This document shows, in pieces, positions 23,834 through 34,547 of a stretch of 64,000 nucleotides of DNA. Location of the stretch: NCBI GenBank assembly GCA_001599295.1, contig BCGN01000004.1, forward strand, positions 128,138-192,137. The letters are read 5' to 3'. This stretch comes from Sporopachydermia quercuum. Taxonomy: Eukaryota; Ascomycota; Sporopachydermiomycetes; Sporopachydermiales; Sporopachydermiaceae. Every line of letters begins with the position of its first letter. Within the stretch, counting starts at the first letter, position 1. Under the pieces are notes generated by a model. The model was not told the origin of the DNA. It saw only the letters and a list, made by a program, of their open reading frames with translations, and did no database searches. The translations under genes were made by a program, and so were the position numbers.

Positions 23834-26308
23834 ATGGATAGTTTAACTGAAAAATTACAGAAATCAACTCTGGAGTCTGCGCCTCCTACGCCACATGACT
23901 CTCCCGAACCGGAACTTGACTCATCAGAATCACCTATCCAAGCCACAGTCATACCTTCTGTTCGTATCCTATTTACACATTCAAGCTATGCGCATAAATT
24001 CGCTAGAAGCTGGGTGAGCAAATCTTATTGCTCTACTATAGTGGAAAGACCGGAACGGATGATGGCCCTGGCCATCGGATGTTTCGCAGCGTACTCTTTA
24101 TATCCGTCAGATTACAATATAGCTACTACTGATCATATGGGTTCTCTAACTAGCAATCACGTGGTAGCTGTCCACGGAAGAAAATGGCCCAAAAAACTGA
24201 CAAAACTCTGCGAAGAAAGCCAAAATAAACTAGCCAATAATCAAATCGAAGTTCCCAGCGACTGGAATTCAGGAGATATCTACTTAAGCTATCAGACTCT
24301 GGAGGCCTTGCGTGGAGCTGTTGGAGCTATGGAAACTGCAGTAGACACAGTTTTCAATCCAGACATGGAGAACATAATTTTCGTGGGTTTGAGGCCTCCG
24401 GGTCATCACTCTCATGCATGTACTCCTTCTGGGTTCTGTTTGATAAATAACGTTCATATTGGTATTCAGTATGCCAAAGAGAAGTATGATGTAACACACG
24501 CAGTGATACTGGATATAGATTTACATCACGGCGATGGAAGCCAGGATATATGTTGGAAGCTGGCTGGATTTATATGTGACGACGAAGCCGAGCAATCAGA
24601 GCAATCCGAGGTTGGTACTGACACTGACTCAGAAACGGAAGCGGAGGCAGCGATAGGAAAAGACCCGAACTCAACAACAACAGTCAAACAAGAATCCGAT
24701 TCAGAAACCACCGGGGACCCTGATGACATCAAATCGCCTGAAAAAGGACCTAAACTAGGTTACTTCTCAATGCACGATATCAATTCTTTTCCTACTGAAA
24801 CTGGCTTTGCCGCTCCCCTACATATAAAGAATGCCAGTACCTGTATAATGATGGCACATGATCTGTGCATATGGAATATACATCTACAACAGTATACTAC
24901 AGAAGAAGAATTCTATGAAATATACAGCAAAAAATACTACCAATTGATAGAAAAAGCTGATGAGTTTTTAACTGCAGGTAGAAAGGCAAAAGAAGAAGAA
25001 CTGCAAACGTTAAAAAATGCCAGAAATAAAGTTCAAGAAGCATGCAATTCTTGCAGCAACGCGCATACAAACTCTAAACTTAAAGTCCTGAATCAACATT
25101 TAGGGGAATTAAAAGAGCTAGAAAAAGCAATTGAGGCGCATAAACCTTTCAACAGTCTCATTTTCATTTCGGCTGGCTTCGACGCTTCCGAATATGAAAA
25201 TCCTCAGATGCAGCGCCACAATGTTCATGTTCCTACATCATTCTACGCCACATTCGCTAAGGATGCTCTAAGTAATTTGGCCAATGTACACGCCTCGGGA
25301 AGGCTGATTTCCGTAACGGAAGGTGGCTATTCTGACGGGGCGATTATTTCTTCCTCTTTTGCCCATTTAGTGGGATTGGCTGATCAGAAATGGGATAATG
25401 AGTGGAGCAAACCAAAGGTTATTAAAGAGTTATGTAAAGGCTGTAAACCTAGTTGGCATGAATACAAAAAGCAGTCGGAATTCAACAACTGGACACGTGA
25501 TGTGATAACAGGAGGGAGATCTTTGTGGCATCCCGATATCCTGAATGATATCGAACGGACCAAAGAGCAAGAAAGAGAGAAAGTTAATAAATTATCCGGG
25601 AGAGAGCTGCGGAGTCGGAATGAGCGTACTGCACGAAGCGAACGGAGGACGGAATCGGCAGAAAATGTTGCTGAAAGTGAAGATACAGAAGAACTTCTGA
25701 AGAATGAGCATCAGCCTCAGCTTCAGCCACGGGTTCTACAGAGCGACGAAACTGAGCATAAAAAGTATGGTCAAAACACTGGTTTCGTGGCTCATCCGGC
25801 ACACCATAAATATGAGCCACAAGTGAAACTTGAACCTAATCATGAACCTTTACTGACGTATAATTTGCTAATGCAGAGCAACGGCCACAGCGGCCATAAC
25901 AGCCACAACAGCCACAATTCAAAACAAAGCCCTAACTTACCGAAATACGCAGCCACCAGCCATAATATAGACGATGATGAAGTTATGGTGACGCCTACAA
26001 AGTCACCATATAAGATTGAGGCTGAGTACCATGACGAGGTAATGATAACGCCAACTAAGAATACCGATGACCCAATTAAGGAAAAAGACCTGGATCGTGG
26101 CGATGACCAACACGTTGCTGAGCCACAATTCAATGAATCTCATTTCTATTTTAGGCATAGTTCATCTAGTAGTGAATTATCTTCACGTGATCTCAATGTA
26201 AAGTTAGAAGAAGATAATAGTGAATCGAATGCTAGGCCACCTAATGCCACACCGCTGATCAGCAAACTGAGAAAAATGGATGGAGTATGGCATGTGGCAT
26301 CGGAATAA
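23834..26308 (+). CDS. HOS3: Histone deacetylase Hos3
   Basis: An 824-residue class II-type histone deacetylase of the fungal Hos3 group. Catalytic features are RPPGHHSHACTPSGF (about residues 186-200), DIDLHHGDGSQD (about 225-236, zinc ligands and charge relay) and SAGFDASE (about 445), plus GGYSD. Hos3-specific sequence includes VERPERMMAL near the start and SMHDINSFPTETGFAAPLHIKNASTCIM. An acidic, Ser/Glu-rich insert interrupts the domain after the second histidine pair (about residues 250-300). The C-terminal extension of roughly 270 residues is low complexity: a Glu/Arg-rich helix, then a Gly/Asn/Ser/His run (GHSGHNSHNSHNS), then two copies of DEVM(V/I)TPTK. Hos3 in S. cerevisiae acts at the bud neck and nuclear pore in daughter cells; that role here is inferred. 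Confidence 0.93.
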   Translation: MDSLTEKLQKSTLESAPPTPHDSPEPELDSSESPIQATVIPSVRILFTHSSYAHKFARSWVSKSYCSTIVERPERMMALAIGCFAAYSLYPSDYNIATTDHMGSLTSNHVVAVHGRKWPKKLTKLCEESQNKLANNQIEVPSDWNSGDIYLSYQTLEALRGAVGAMETAVDTVFNPDMENIIFVGLRPPGHHSHACTPSGFCLINNVHIGIQYAKEKYDVTHAVILDIDLHHGDGSQDICWKLAGFICDDEAEQSEQSEVGTDTDSETEAEAAIGKDPNSTTTVKQESDSETTGDPDDIKSPEKGPKLGYFSMHDINSFPTETGFAAPLHIKNASTCIMMAHDLCIWNIHLQQYTTEEEFYEIYSKKYYQLIEKADEFLTAGRKAKEEELQTLKNARNKVQEACNSCSNAHTNSKLKVLNQHLGELKELEKAIEAHKPFNSLIFISAGFDASEYENPQMQRHNVHVPTSFYATFAKDALSNLANVHASGRLISVTEGGYSDGAIISSSFAHLVGLADQKWDNEWSKPKVIKELCKGCKPSWHEYKKQSEFNNWTRDVITGGRSLWHPDILNDIERTKEQEREKVNKLSGRELRSRNERTARSERRTESAENVAESEDTEELLKNEHQPQLQPRVLQSDETEHKKYGQNTGFVAHPAHHKYEPQVKLEPNHEPLLTYNLLMQSNGHSGHNSHNSHNSKQSPNLPKYAATSHNIDDDEVMVTPTKSPYKIEAEYHDEVMITPTKNTDDPIKEKDLDRGDDQHVAEPQFNESHFYFRHSSSSSELSSRDLNVKLEEDNSESNARPPNATPLISKLRKMDGVWHVASE

Positions 26309-27314
26309 TTGGGTAAATGGAAAAGTTAGGGTTAATGTACAATAAGGAATAAAGAGCAATGCAAGCAGTAATGATTTTCTAGAAGAGGAAATCTGTCTGG
26401 TCAAATTGGCGAAATTGGAAACCGGGTTTTATTGCGCCACACTAAGAACTATGTGCTGAGTCACCAGACTGAATATACCTATATCATCAATTGTAATATT
26501 ACATTTTTGCACTGTTACGAAGAGTAAGCAAAGCCACATAATTAGCCATATGTAGCCACGTTTTTACTTATTCAGAACTATTTTATTCTTCCCATTTGAA
26601 TCTCCAACTTTTTCAATGCGATTCAGAAGACGTTAGATGCAGCTCAGAATACTTTCCAAGAAAGATTTCTATTAAAGTTTGATTATACATATTATTGCCT
26701 CAACTTTAAATCTTATTTCTCCTCTTAGGTCGAGAACATACTTTACTCAACTATGTAGACTTATACAGAGAAGTCATTTCATATTCATTAATTTGGTTGT
26801 TTGATCGCAATTCTATTATTGAAGAAGGCTTTTTATTATATCTAAGTACGTTACGGGAATTTTATTGATATTGGCGGACAACAAGTTAGCAGATCCTATT
26901 GCATAGATATGCCCTAGGTCATTTAGTTGGAAACCCTGCATATAAATGCATACAGATACAGCAAACTCTTAAACTTTAAATGACAAGTCTTATCAGTTCA
27001 ATCAGTTAAATCATTTCTAATAAAAAGCGTCAAATTCAATCATTTAAATGTTCAAATCAACATATGATTTCCTTATCTCTTAATTTGTCAGTAACAGAGA
27101 TGTATTTTTGTTGTTTTCAAGATTATCTGTAAGGTTCTATCACTTCTTGCTTGGTACAACACATCATTTACTGCTAATAGTAAGGAAAGCGAAGAGTAGC
27201 TCTTTTGTTAATTATTAGTAAATTTCTTATCTAAAGCAATACAACACAATACATTATAATGTATGTGTCCATACTGAATATCAAAAAAATCAGTTCTAGT
27301 TCTATTCACCTTCT
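26309..27314. other. Intergenic region between convergent genes
   Basis: About 1 kb, AT-rich, no supported gene. I see nothing specific in it. Confidence 0.5.
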
Positions 27315-28640
27315 TCATACACTACTGAACTCATCCACACTTCTCAGAGAATTATAATGCTCTCCTAATCCGTAAACATGTTTATAATATACAATTTTCA
27401 GCTCAGGTTTCTTTCCTTCTTCGTTAAACCTCATTTCATCTTTACCATCAATTAAAACCAGTACAGGACACTTAAAAACTCTAGCTAATGCATATATCTC
27501 ACAGTTTCCACCCCATACAGCAGTATGCTCTAATTCATGGCAATAANTATCAATGTCTTTAACTATCAATGTTTCTTCATCTAAAAGAAAAGGAGTGAAC
27601 AAATCAGGGTTCTTTTTGATATATTCGGCAGTTAAATGACGTAACGAGGATACTGATTGAGCTATGTTATGCCGTTGAAGTAATTGATCACTGATGGAAG
27701 AGTATAAGCAATGGCCGTCAGGGATGATCTGAATATTATTATGTTAGTAACAATGTTGAAATATGAGTATGAATGGATCAAAATAAGCTGGCAAGTAGGA
27801 TAAACAGTAGGAGTAATAAATGAGGAAATGAGAAAACATGAGTGGATTATAAGATGCATGTACCTGCAAATTTTTCAACTTGCTGATAATGGACATTTTA
27901 CTCCTACTCTGTTCCACATACATGCTGCATTGCTCATTCACATGCTCATTCTCTCCGTTTCCTATATTATCATCCAAATTCCACCTTTCCTTCCTGAATA
28001 AAAAACGAAAAAATATAACAATGCTTACATCAAATTGAACTAGACCGTTCAGCTGACAGTATTCATCTACTTTTTTCAGCTCTAATTCCCTTAGATTTGG
28101 CTGATTCTTGGCTTCTTCTTCGGCTTCTTGTCGTAGTTTTTCAAGCTGCGCTTGTTTTCTTTCCTTTCTTTCTTTCTGTCGGTTCTTCCTTTGTTTCAAT
28201 GGCTGTTCGTTTATTTCGCTCTGTGGATTTTCTTGAACTTCCGCTGTTTGTTGAGGGTTGTTCAACTTTTCTAATTCTAGCTCTGCTAGTAATTTGGCAG
28301 CATTCAGCTCATCAGAATCTTCCGGAGAAATATCTCCAACAGGTTCTGGTTCCGGTTCCACTTCCAAAACAGCGGAGTTTCGGTTATATTTGAGTTCCAA
28401 TTCTTCTAACTGTAATTCATGCTTACGTAGCTGCTCAGCTTCCATTGTTTCGCATCTTTTCAGCAGCTCTTTTCGTTTTTTCCCCGAGCCTTTTGCTTGC
28501 TTTTTCAATCCTGTTATTTGAGAAACCAAATCGCGCCTCTCTTTCCTCTGCAAAGAAAGCACCTCTTCCTTAGTTGTCTCATAGGAAGAAGTAGAATTAG
28601 GTACTGATTCGCTGGCCACAGAAGATTCTTGTTCAGCCAT
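27315..28640 (-). CDS. OTU2: OTU-domain deubiquitinase Otu2 (OTUD6-like)
   Basis: A two-exon gene: 28640-28029 and 27728-27315, giving 341 residues. The intron begins GTAAGC and ends TTACTAAC plus ATAATAATATTCAG. Joining gives LNGLVQFD-IIPDGHCLYSSI, which lines up with the family sequence preceding the catalytic DGHC. Catalytic Cys is in DGHCLY and the active-site His in GLGEHYNSL near the C-terminus. The N-terminal 200 residues are a charged coiled coil (KQRKNRQKERKERKQAQLEKL), typical of Otu2/OTUD6B, which acts on ubiquitin at the 40S ribosome. A second in-phase donor (GTACAT at 27863) would add 55 residues between the coiled coil and the OTU domain. An N at about 27547 leaves one residue undefined. 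Confidence 0.88.
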
Positions 28641-28679
28641 TATGTTAGATTATGTTGAGTTACACTAGGCTATGTTAAA

Positions 28680-28868
28680 TTACGTCACAGGCTCTTCAGA
28701 TGTGAATAAGGATATAACTGTAGCTAAAAACAGTAACAAAGTAACAATTCCCAATGAAAGAATGTTATTAGTAGCACCTGTCAGTAAAGTTGCTCCTTGT
28801 ATGCTATATCCAGATGTCCTTAACAGAGGAGGCGATGGAAGTTGACTGGAAATCGGAATCAAACCTAG
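28680..28868 (-). CDS. Possible last exon of a small membrane protein
   Basis: An open frame of about 62 codons ending TSEEPVT-stop, with one strong membrane helix (ILSLGIVTLLLFLATVISLF) near its C-terminus. There is no in-frame ATG, so it would have to be the 3' exon of a spliced gene; a TTTTTTGCTAG acceptor-like site sits at its start. I could not find a convincing first exon or a CTAAC branch close by. Not recognised. It lies only about 40 bp from the OTU2 start codon, on the same strand. Confidence 0.3.
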   Translation of the reverse strand, partial: LGLIPISSQLPSPPLLRTSGYSIQGATLLTGATNNILSLGIVTLLLFLATVISLFTSEEPVT

Positions 28869-28986
28869 CAAAAAAGAACCAAGATTGTCCCCAAGCTTTG
28901 ATTATGAAAAAATCAAATTTGACTTTCTTTTCTTAGTATTAGCATATAGTACAAATATTGGTATGTTGATTCTAACCAATTGGGCA

Positions 28987-29165
28987 AGTATGCTTTCAAT
29001 CGTGGAGCTGGGGGAAATACGAGTACTAGTGTTTCACGTGCTCTGAAGCTCAAGGTAGTATTGTGGACAATTCCTGTAATGAAATTGGCAGAACAAGCGA
29101 GTATTCAGTATTATTTGCATAAGAATCTCAACAATTTCACAGAAATCATCGCTCCTTCGAGATGA
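28987..29165 (+). CDS. Possible last exon of a small basic protein
   Basis: An open frame of 59 codons starting just after TTCTAAC and a GGGCAAG acceptor-like site (28971-28986). It codes a Gly/Ser/Thr-rich start (GAGGNTSTSVSRALKLK) and an amphipathic part (WTIPVMKLAEQASIQYYLHK). No in-frame ATG exists upstream before a stop, so an upstream exon would be needed; none is certain. The composition would suit a small mitochondrial inner-membrane protein, but I do not recognise it. Confidence 0.3.
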
Positions 29166-30604
29166 TTTTATGAAGATAAAAGCCAGTTTGTAAGATAAAA
29201 TTTTCGGGTAGTAAGTAGAATAAGATTTATGTTTATGCATGATTATGCAAAAGTAACTGAAGCTGGGAAGACAGGAGAAGGTAAGGCATCGGGGAATTTG
29301 GCATAAAAATATGTTGATAAATAGTCAGAACCTTTGAACTAACTAAAAACATTGTCTAAAGCTATTTAGAAGGTTAAAATATGTATTAAACCTAGAAATT
29401 TCACTAGTAACTCGGCTCTATGTCGTTAATAAGAATGTGGGAAATATGCATAGTAGAACCGAACCCAGAATCTTATTTGCCAAGCTATAAGCCTGAAGTA
29501 GTCCAACGTAACAGGAGGTATCATACTTATACGTAAGCCTACATTTGAACACTAAAGGCACAATGAAATTTTCTCAACATTCCCCAAAATGCTCGAAAAC
29601 TAGCCAAAACACTTTAATACCTAAAATCCCGATTTCTCCATTGTTCCTTCTCTTCTCTCCAGACCCCTTCCTGATGATCTCCCATCTGTATCACATAATC
29701 ATAAATTACCCAGTTTTTTTGCCAAAAGAAAAAGCATCAGATGTTTGGGTGTCAAATTTTTCAGCTGATTCTTTCGTTTCTCTTTCTGTGAAAGGTCGCT
29801 CGCTTGTAACTAAAGGATACAAAATAGTCTCAATGCTGGCTAATATATGGATAGATTACTGTTAATACGGATTATAGACATATCTTGAATATATACTATA
29901 TTTCTTATATATGTATATTATATACTATTGTTTATCCTAAGCGACAGAGGGGAACCTTGCATAAGAAAAAAGATCCATAAACAGGTATAATATACTGCTT
30001 GTACCCTACCTTATTGCTGAGCTCTTGATCTGGGACCAGTGATATTTGTCTTTATAAATTGCGTTGTATTACTATCGTAGTAAGATAAGCAAGCTAAGAA
30101 AGGATAGAATAGTATCGTCAGCAGCCTTGAAGTAGATTTTAATGTATGAACTACGCATATCAGCTGTACGATCTTTGATATTCACACATCTATTACTATT
30201 TTAGATAATCTACATACAGAGGATCACTTCTGACATTTGGCTATAGAGAACAACAATAGAAGAATAAATCAGAAATAAAAGCTACCAGAAAATATATGTC
30301 CGAACGTCTTGTTTTGTTCATTGTTGCAGCTATATGTTGATATATTGATTTAATCCTGCTTTCTATATGTACCATCTGTTGAGCTTCCGGCACTGATCAT
30401 TAGTAACATCTAGCTTCAGAACTAATATCATTAGAACAATCATTATTTCATCAAAGTACATGATTCCAATAAGTGATATCAAACAACCCCCCTGCTTTTT
30501 CATACTTAAACTAACCGCACGAGATCTTCTTTGAATCAATAAGTCTTACTTGCGTTGTCCGTCATTCAATCTCAACTCTTGCATCTACCGATCCACAGAT
30601 TACC
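29166..30604. other. Intergenic region upstream of the PPR gene
   Basis: About 1.4 kb, AT-rich with TATA-repeat stretches near 29885-29935. No supported gene. ACTAACCGCACGAG near 30508-30521 could be a leader-intron end. Confidence 0.45.
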
Positions 30605-33067
30605 ATGTCAATGCTATTGAAGCTAGGAACCATTCCACGGATCCCCGTGCAAATGGCCGCTCAAACTGTTAGAACTTCCGTTGGCATCAAAAGATATTTT
30701 CGCCCTGCTCTCAGTGGGAATATGATCGTCAACAGTACTGTTGTCACCAGATTCAACTCTACTGGTAAGCTTGATAACACCAACACTTCTTTCTTGGCTG
30801 ATGCTGTCGCCGAATCTCTTGCCGACCCTGCCAAAGAAATACATGCAGAACCAGTGAAAAAATCCCAGAAAAAGGGACCCAATGCTGGTTTCGAACGTGC
30901 TAAGGAGTTTGAAACACCAGCTGAAGCTGAGACCCGTCGTGCTGCTAACAGAGAACGATTTTTAAACCAGCTTGAAGCTGATAATACCACCCTCAAAGAA
31001 GCCATAGATACTGGTGATGTCGGAAAAGCCCTGCAGTTTTTGCAAGACACCTATTCGCGTTTTTACTCTCCTTCTCCTTTTATTGTGAAGAACCTAGTTT
31101 CAAAGCTTGTCACCAAGAATAGAGCAGGATTGACATCGCCTAAAGTATCGGACGTGGTAGACGCAATAGTAGGCAACGACTGTGCTCGCAATTCGATGTT
31201 TGAGTCTGTTTTATTCGAGCTTCTCCGCAAAAGTGCATATGAAGATGCATTGCAAGTATGGGTCAAATTTCTACAGGTTGTGAACGTTATTCCCGAAAAC
31301 ATCAAGCTTGCAAAGTCCAAGAAGAGTGCAACAGATGTTGATAGTATTCTTGACAATAGCATAACTAGCAACAACAGTAAAGATCGTGGATCTTCCGATA
31401 CTCCTCAGCTTATTGATATCAAAGAAGGAAACGTCGACTGGAGTCAATATGGACCTTCCATCGAGAAAATCTTTATGGCATCTTTTGCCTCGTTTGTCCA
31501 TCTGAGTATGAAAGACAGTATTCCGTTAACTATGGAAATCATCAGGCAAATGTTTGTAACAGAAAAACTCCCTGACGATCTCAAACTGAGACATGTGCTG
31601 ACCAAAGCAGGTTTAGGCTTCAAGAATACTCTAGCAGTTGTAGACAAGATCTCTTCTTTGCAGCTTTCTTCGGATGATCCTAATGCTCCAAGTGTTCATA
31701 CCCAGGTTGGCATGAACATTAGGGCTAACAGAGAGGCCAGAATCAACGAAATCTTGACAGAAGTGAAAAAAGTGTCTGACAGTACTGGAATCCCCCTTTC
31801 AGAGGAAACCATTCAAGAGTTCATGAAAGCTTACATTCATTTCAAAAACCTAACGAAAGTCCGCGAGGTTTGGAACTTTTTCAGTCTGGGAAACACTCCA
31901 CCTTCACTAGCATCTTGGAATCTGTTATTAAAGGCAGAATCTGTTTATGGACATAAAAGAGAGAGAAAGGCCAGTGTTCTTTCGTTGATTAAAGTGATGA
32001 AAGAACGTAATGTTGAACCTGACGCTGAAAGCTACTGCCGTTTAGCTAGATGCTTTTTCGTTTATGGAGAAATAGAAAGAGCAGATGCTCTGCTTGCTAG
32101 GATGGAAGATGGTTCATTGGGTATCAAGCCTACGTTGCTGGTATATGACGAATATATCATTGGCTATGCTTTGAAAGACCCCGAAGCAGCTCAGAGGTTT
32201 TGGTTTTCGGTTCTTGAGAAATACCCTGAATTTAAGATCTCTCTCACTGCTTTCAATGCTATTTTGAACGGATATTCAAAAGCTGGAAGCTACAATGAAG
32301 CTATGAAATTGCTTGATATCATGCCGAAATACCGTATTGAACCTGACAAGGCTACATACACTATTATTATTCATTTATGTTCAGAAACAGCTCGTAAGAA
32401 TGGCACTGTTTTGGAAATGTCTGTATTGACAGATCTACTGGATGATGCTTCTAAGAAAGGCCTGAACTTGAACGCTGTAGCATTGAATTCGATCATTGAA
32501 GCTTGCCTCAAGGGTCAAAATGATTTACCATCAGCAAGAATGGTGTTTGATTATATGAGACAAGCTCGTGATGTTAGAATGGCACCTACTATTTATACAT
32601 ACACATCAATGATAGATGGTGAGTGTAAACAAGGAAATGCTCATAATGGTGTCCAATTGCTTGAAGAAATGTACAGCAGGCGAATGCAACCTACTGCTAG
32701 CATCTGGAACATCATTTTCAAGGGATTCAGAGCGGCAGGAGATGTAGATGCTTGTATTGATTTATATACTATCATGAAATCCTCTAGAGGAAACAGATCA
32801 CAACTTAAAGAACAAGAAAAGGCAAGTGGTCTGGGTAAATACAAAGCTCCTAGGGCTAATCTTTTCACATATTTCTATGTTCTTGACTGTGTGAAAGATA
32901 GCGAGAGATTTGATTTTATCAATGAGTTGCTTGACGATATGGATAAATCAGGAATCACCAAGTTTGGCGAGGGAAGTCGAAAGATCATTCGAAATTTCAA
33001 AGATGACAGAATTGCTGTTCCTCCTACTTTGATAGCTACTGTAACTGAGCATAATCAGAAGTTCTGA
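30605..33067 (+). CDS. Mitochondrial pentatricopeptide-repeat protein
   Basis: An 820-residue protein with a basic, Arg/Ser/Thr-containing N-terminus (MSMLLKLGTIPRIPVQMAAQ) that fits mitochondrial import. From about residue 390 onward it shows PPR motifs, for example FNAILNGYSKAGSYNEAMKLL followed by IEPDKATYTIIIHLC, ALNSIIEACLKG, YTYTSMIDGECKQGNAHNGVQLL and IWNIIFKGFRAAGDVDACIDLY. PPR proteins bind organelle RNA and act in mitochondrial transcript stability, processing or translation. Yeast PPR proteins diverge fast, so I do not assign it to Ccm1, Pet309, Dmr1 or another specific gene. Confidence 0.85.
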   Translation: MSMLLKLGTIPRIPVQMAAQTVRTSVGIKRYFRPALSGNMIVNSTVVTRFNSTGKLDNTNTSFLADAVAESLADPAKEIHAEPVKKSQKKGPNAGFERAKEFETPAEAETRRAANRERFLNQLEADNTTLKEAIDTGDVGKALQFLQDTYSRFYSPSPFIVKNLVSKLVTKNRAGLTSPKVSDVVDAIVGNDCARNSMFESVLFELLRKSAYEDALQVWVKFLQVVNVIPENIKLAKSKKSATDVDSILDNSITSNNSKDRGSSDTPQLIDIKEGNVDWSQYGPSIEKIFMASFASFVHLSMKDSIPLTMEIIRQMFVTEKLPDDLKLRHVLTKAGLGFKNTLAVVDKISSLQLSSDDPNAPSVHTQVGMNIRANREARINEILTEVKKVSDSTGIPLSEETIQEFMKAYIHFKNLTKVREVWNFFSLGNTPPSLASWNLLLKAESVYGHKRERKASVLSLIKVMKERNVEPDAESYCRLARCFFVYGEIERADALLARMEDGSLGIKPTLLVYDEYIIGYALKDPEAAQRFWFSVLEKYPEFKISLTAFNAILNGYSKAGSYNEAMKLLDIMPKYRIEPDKATYTIIIHLCSETARKNGTVLEMSVLTDLLDDASKKGLNLNAVALNSIIEACLKGQNDLPSARMVFDYMRQARDVRMAPTIYTYTSMIDGECKQGNAHNGVQLLEEMYSRRMQPTASIWNIIFKGFRAAGDVDACIDLYTIMKSSRGNRSQLKEQEKASGLGKYKAPRANLFTYFYVLDCVKDSERFDFINELLDDMDKSGITKFGEGSRKIIRNFKDDRIAVPPTLIATVTEHNQKF

Positions 33068-33752
33068 GAGAGTATGATAAGAATAAGGTGAGAATAGGAG
33101 AAAAGCTTGTATAAACTGAAGAAATGGCAGTGAACTGTTTGATTATCTTGTAAATATGATACATAAGGAAAATAAACGATCAAATACATTACTATACAAA
33201 AAACAGTAGGAATATTAGTAAGTAGGAACCATTACAGTAGCTGTATTATGTATAATTATACTCCTTTGCCGGGCTTAATGTCTATTTGTCTTTAGAGTGG
33301 TTAGAAAGTGCTTCATTTCTCTACTGCCTACTATTGTCACTTGCTAGTTTATCCTTTCATGCACAACCAAGCACTTTATATTATCATGATTCATATTAAA
33401 CTCACTTCTTACTTTTGAAGTTGCTAACTATACAAGAGGAACCAAATTATGCGCAGTATTGATTACCAATTCCAAAGCCTTCCAAACAAGAATCAATCAT
33501 TATTGATATAACTGGACAAAGAGCAATTCGATGACTTGGCTCTATGGAGTGATGACGTATCAGATGTGGTACATTGCAATAGCTGTATGCTGATTATTGA
33601 ACGATTACAGCACTGTAAAACCCAGAATCATGAACCATCATTTTTCTCTCAAGCCATAGAATTGATTCAGTTAAATCGATCTCATACCCCATTAAAATCT
33701 TATGTCATTCTTACTATTTCCCTTCTCATCTTCTGAGATCCAAAACATCCCT
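33068..33752. other. Intergenic region between convergent genes
   Basis: About 690 bp, AT-rich, no supported gene. Confidence 0.5.
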
Positions 33753-34547
33753 CTAATTATTCTCGGTTTTTCCCATTGCCTTGTTCCATAAATCAGTTGA
33801 CCATTTCTCTATCCGAACATAAGCACTACCAACATCATCTAATGCTGGTCGAACATCTAAATAAAAAGATGGCATTCCGTTTGGCTCATCGGGTCCTGAA
33901 TAATAATCAATCACATATCTTACTTTCTTACCATTATCGCCACCACGTTGTACTGTCCAATCATGTCTATCGAATGGTGGATCAACAGCATATTTAGGCC
34001 ATATAAATCCCAGTATTTGATGTAATGTAGCCTTTGGGGTTCGATCGTTGGGTCTTCCAGTGAATTTCAGTAATCTAGGTTCGGTTTTAACTTCTTCGCT
34101 GAACGGTTTCTCCCATTTGAGGATTTCTTGCCACGCGCCTTCATTAAGAAAGTTGTGGATTTCTACCATTGACTCAACAGCATCTTCAGGAATTTCTGCT
34201 GAAGAGTTCTTACGGAGCATGGCATTAAACATCTGCTGAGGAGATGGATATTCCCAAACACCTTCTTCTGGACTGCTTCCTCTGGGGATTGATGATAAGG
34301 TTCTTTCTGTAGGTAACGGTGTTTTCTGTCCAGGGGCTCTCTGCGAAGATAAATCCGGCATGTTGTTCAAAGGGTTTAAGACAGTTCCGTCGTGATCAAC
34401 AGGGCAACCAGAGGCCTGAGATTTATTGAATTTAGCTGTGAATTTGCTATGATCAACAGGACATTTGGCGCCTGAACCGCCATCAGAAGTAGCAGGAAAT
34501 GCAACTTCCTTGTTTGAAAGTTGTTTATCAGCCCAGAACCAACCCAT
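33753..34547 (-). CDS. CYC3: Holocytochrome c synthase (haem lyase)
   Basis: The enzyme attaches haem covalently to apocytochrome c in the mitochondrial intermembrane space. I place the start at MGWFWADKQ, since yeast Cyc3 begins MGWFWADQ; an in-frame ATG five codons earlier (34562) is less likely. Length is 264 residues. Two CPVDH haem-regulatory motifs sit in the N-terminal part. NPLNNMPDLSSQ, WEYPSPQQMFNAMLRK, VESMVEIHNFLNEGAWQEIL (containing the histidine known to ligate haem) and PPFDRHDWTVQRGG follow in family order, and FYLDVRPALDDVGSAYVR is close to the C-terminus. Confidence 0.95.
   Translation of the reverse strand: MGWFWADKQLSNKEVAFPATSDGGSGAKCPVDHSKFTAKFNKSQASGCPVDHDGTVLNPLNNMPDLSSQRAPGQKTPLPTERTLSSIPRGSSPEEGVWEYPSPQQMFNAMLRKNSSAEIPEDAVESMVEIHNFLNEGAWQEILKWEKPFSEEVKTEPRLLKFTGRPNDRTPKATLHQILGFIWPKYAVDPPFDRHDWTVQRGGDNGKKVRYVIDYYSGPDEPNGMPSFYLDVRPALDDVGSAYVRIEKWSTDLWNKAMGKTENN

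Noticed and set aside
27994-28028. A 35-nt intron in OTU2 (GTAAGC to TTCAG)
   Set aside because: No branch point, and the joined frame stops within eight codons.
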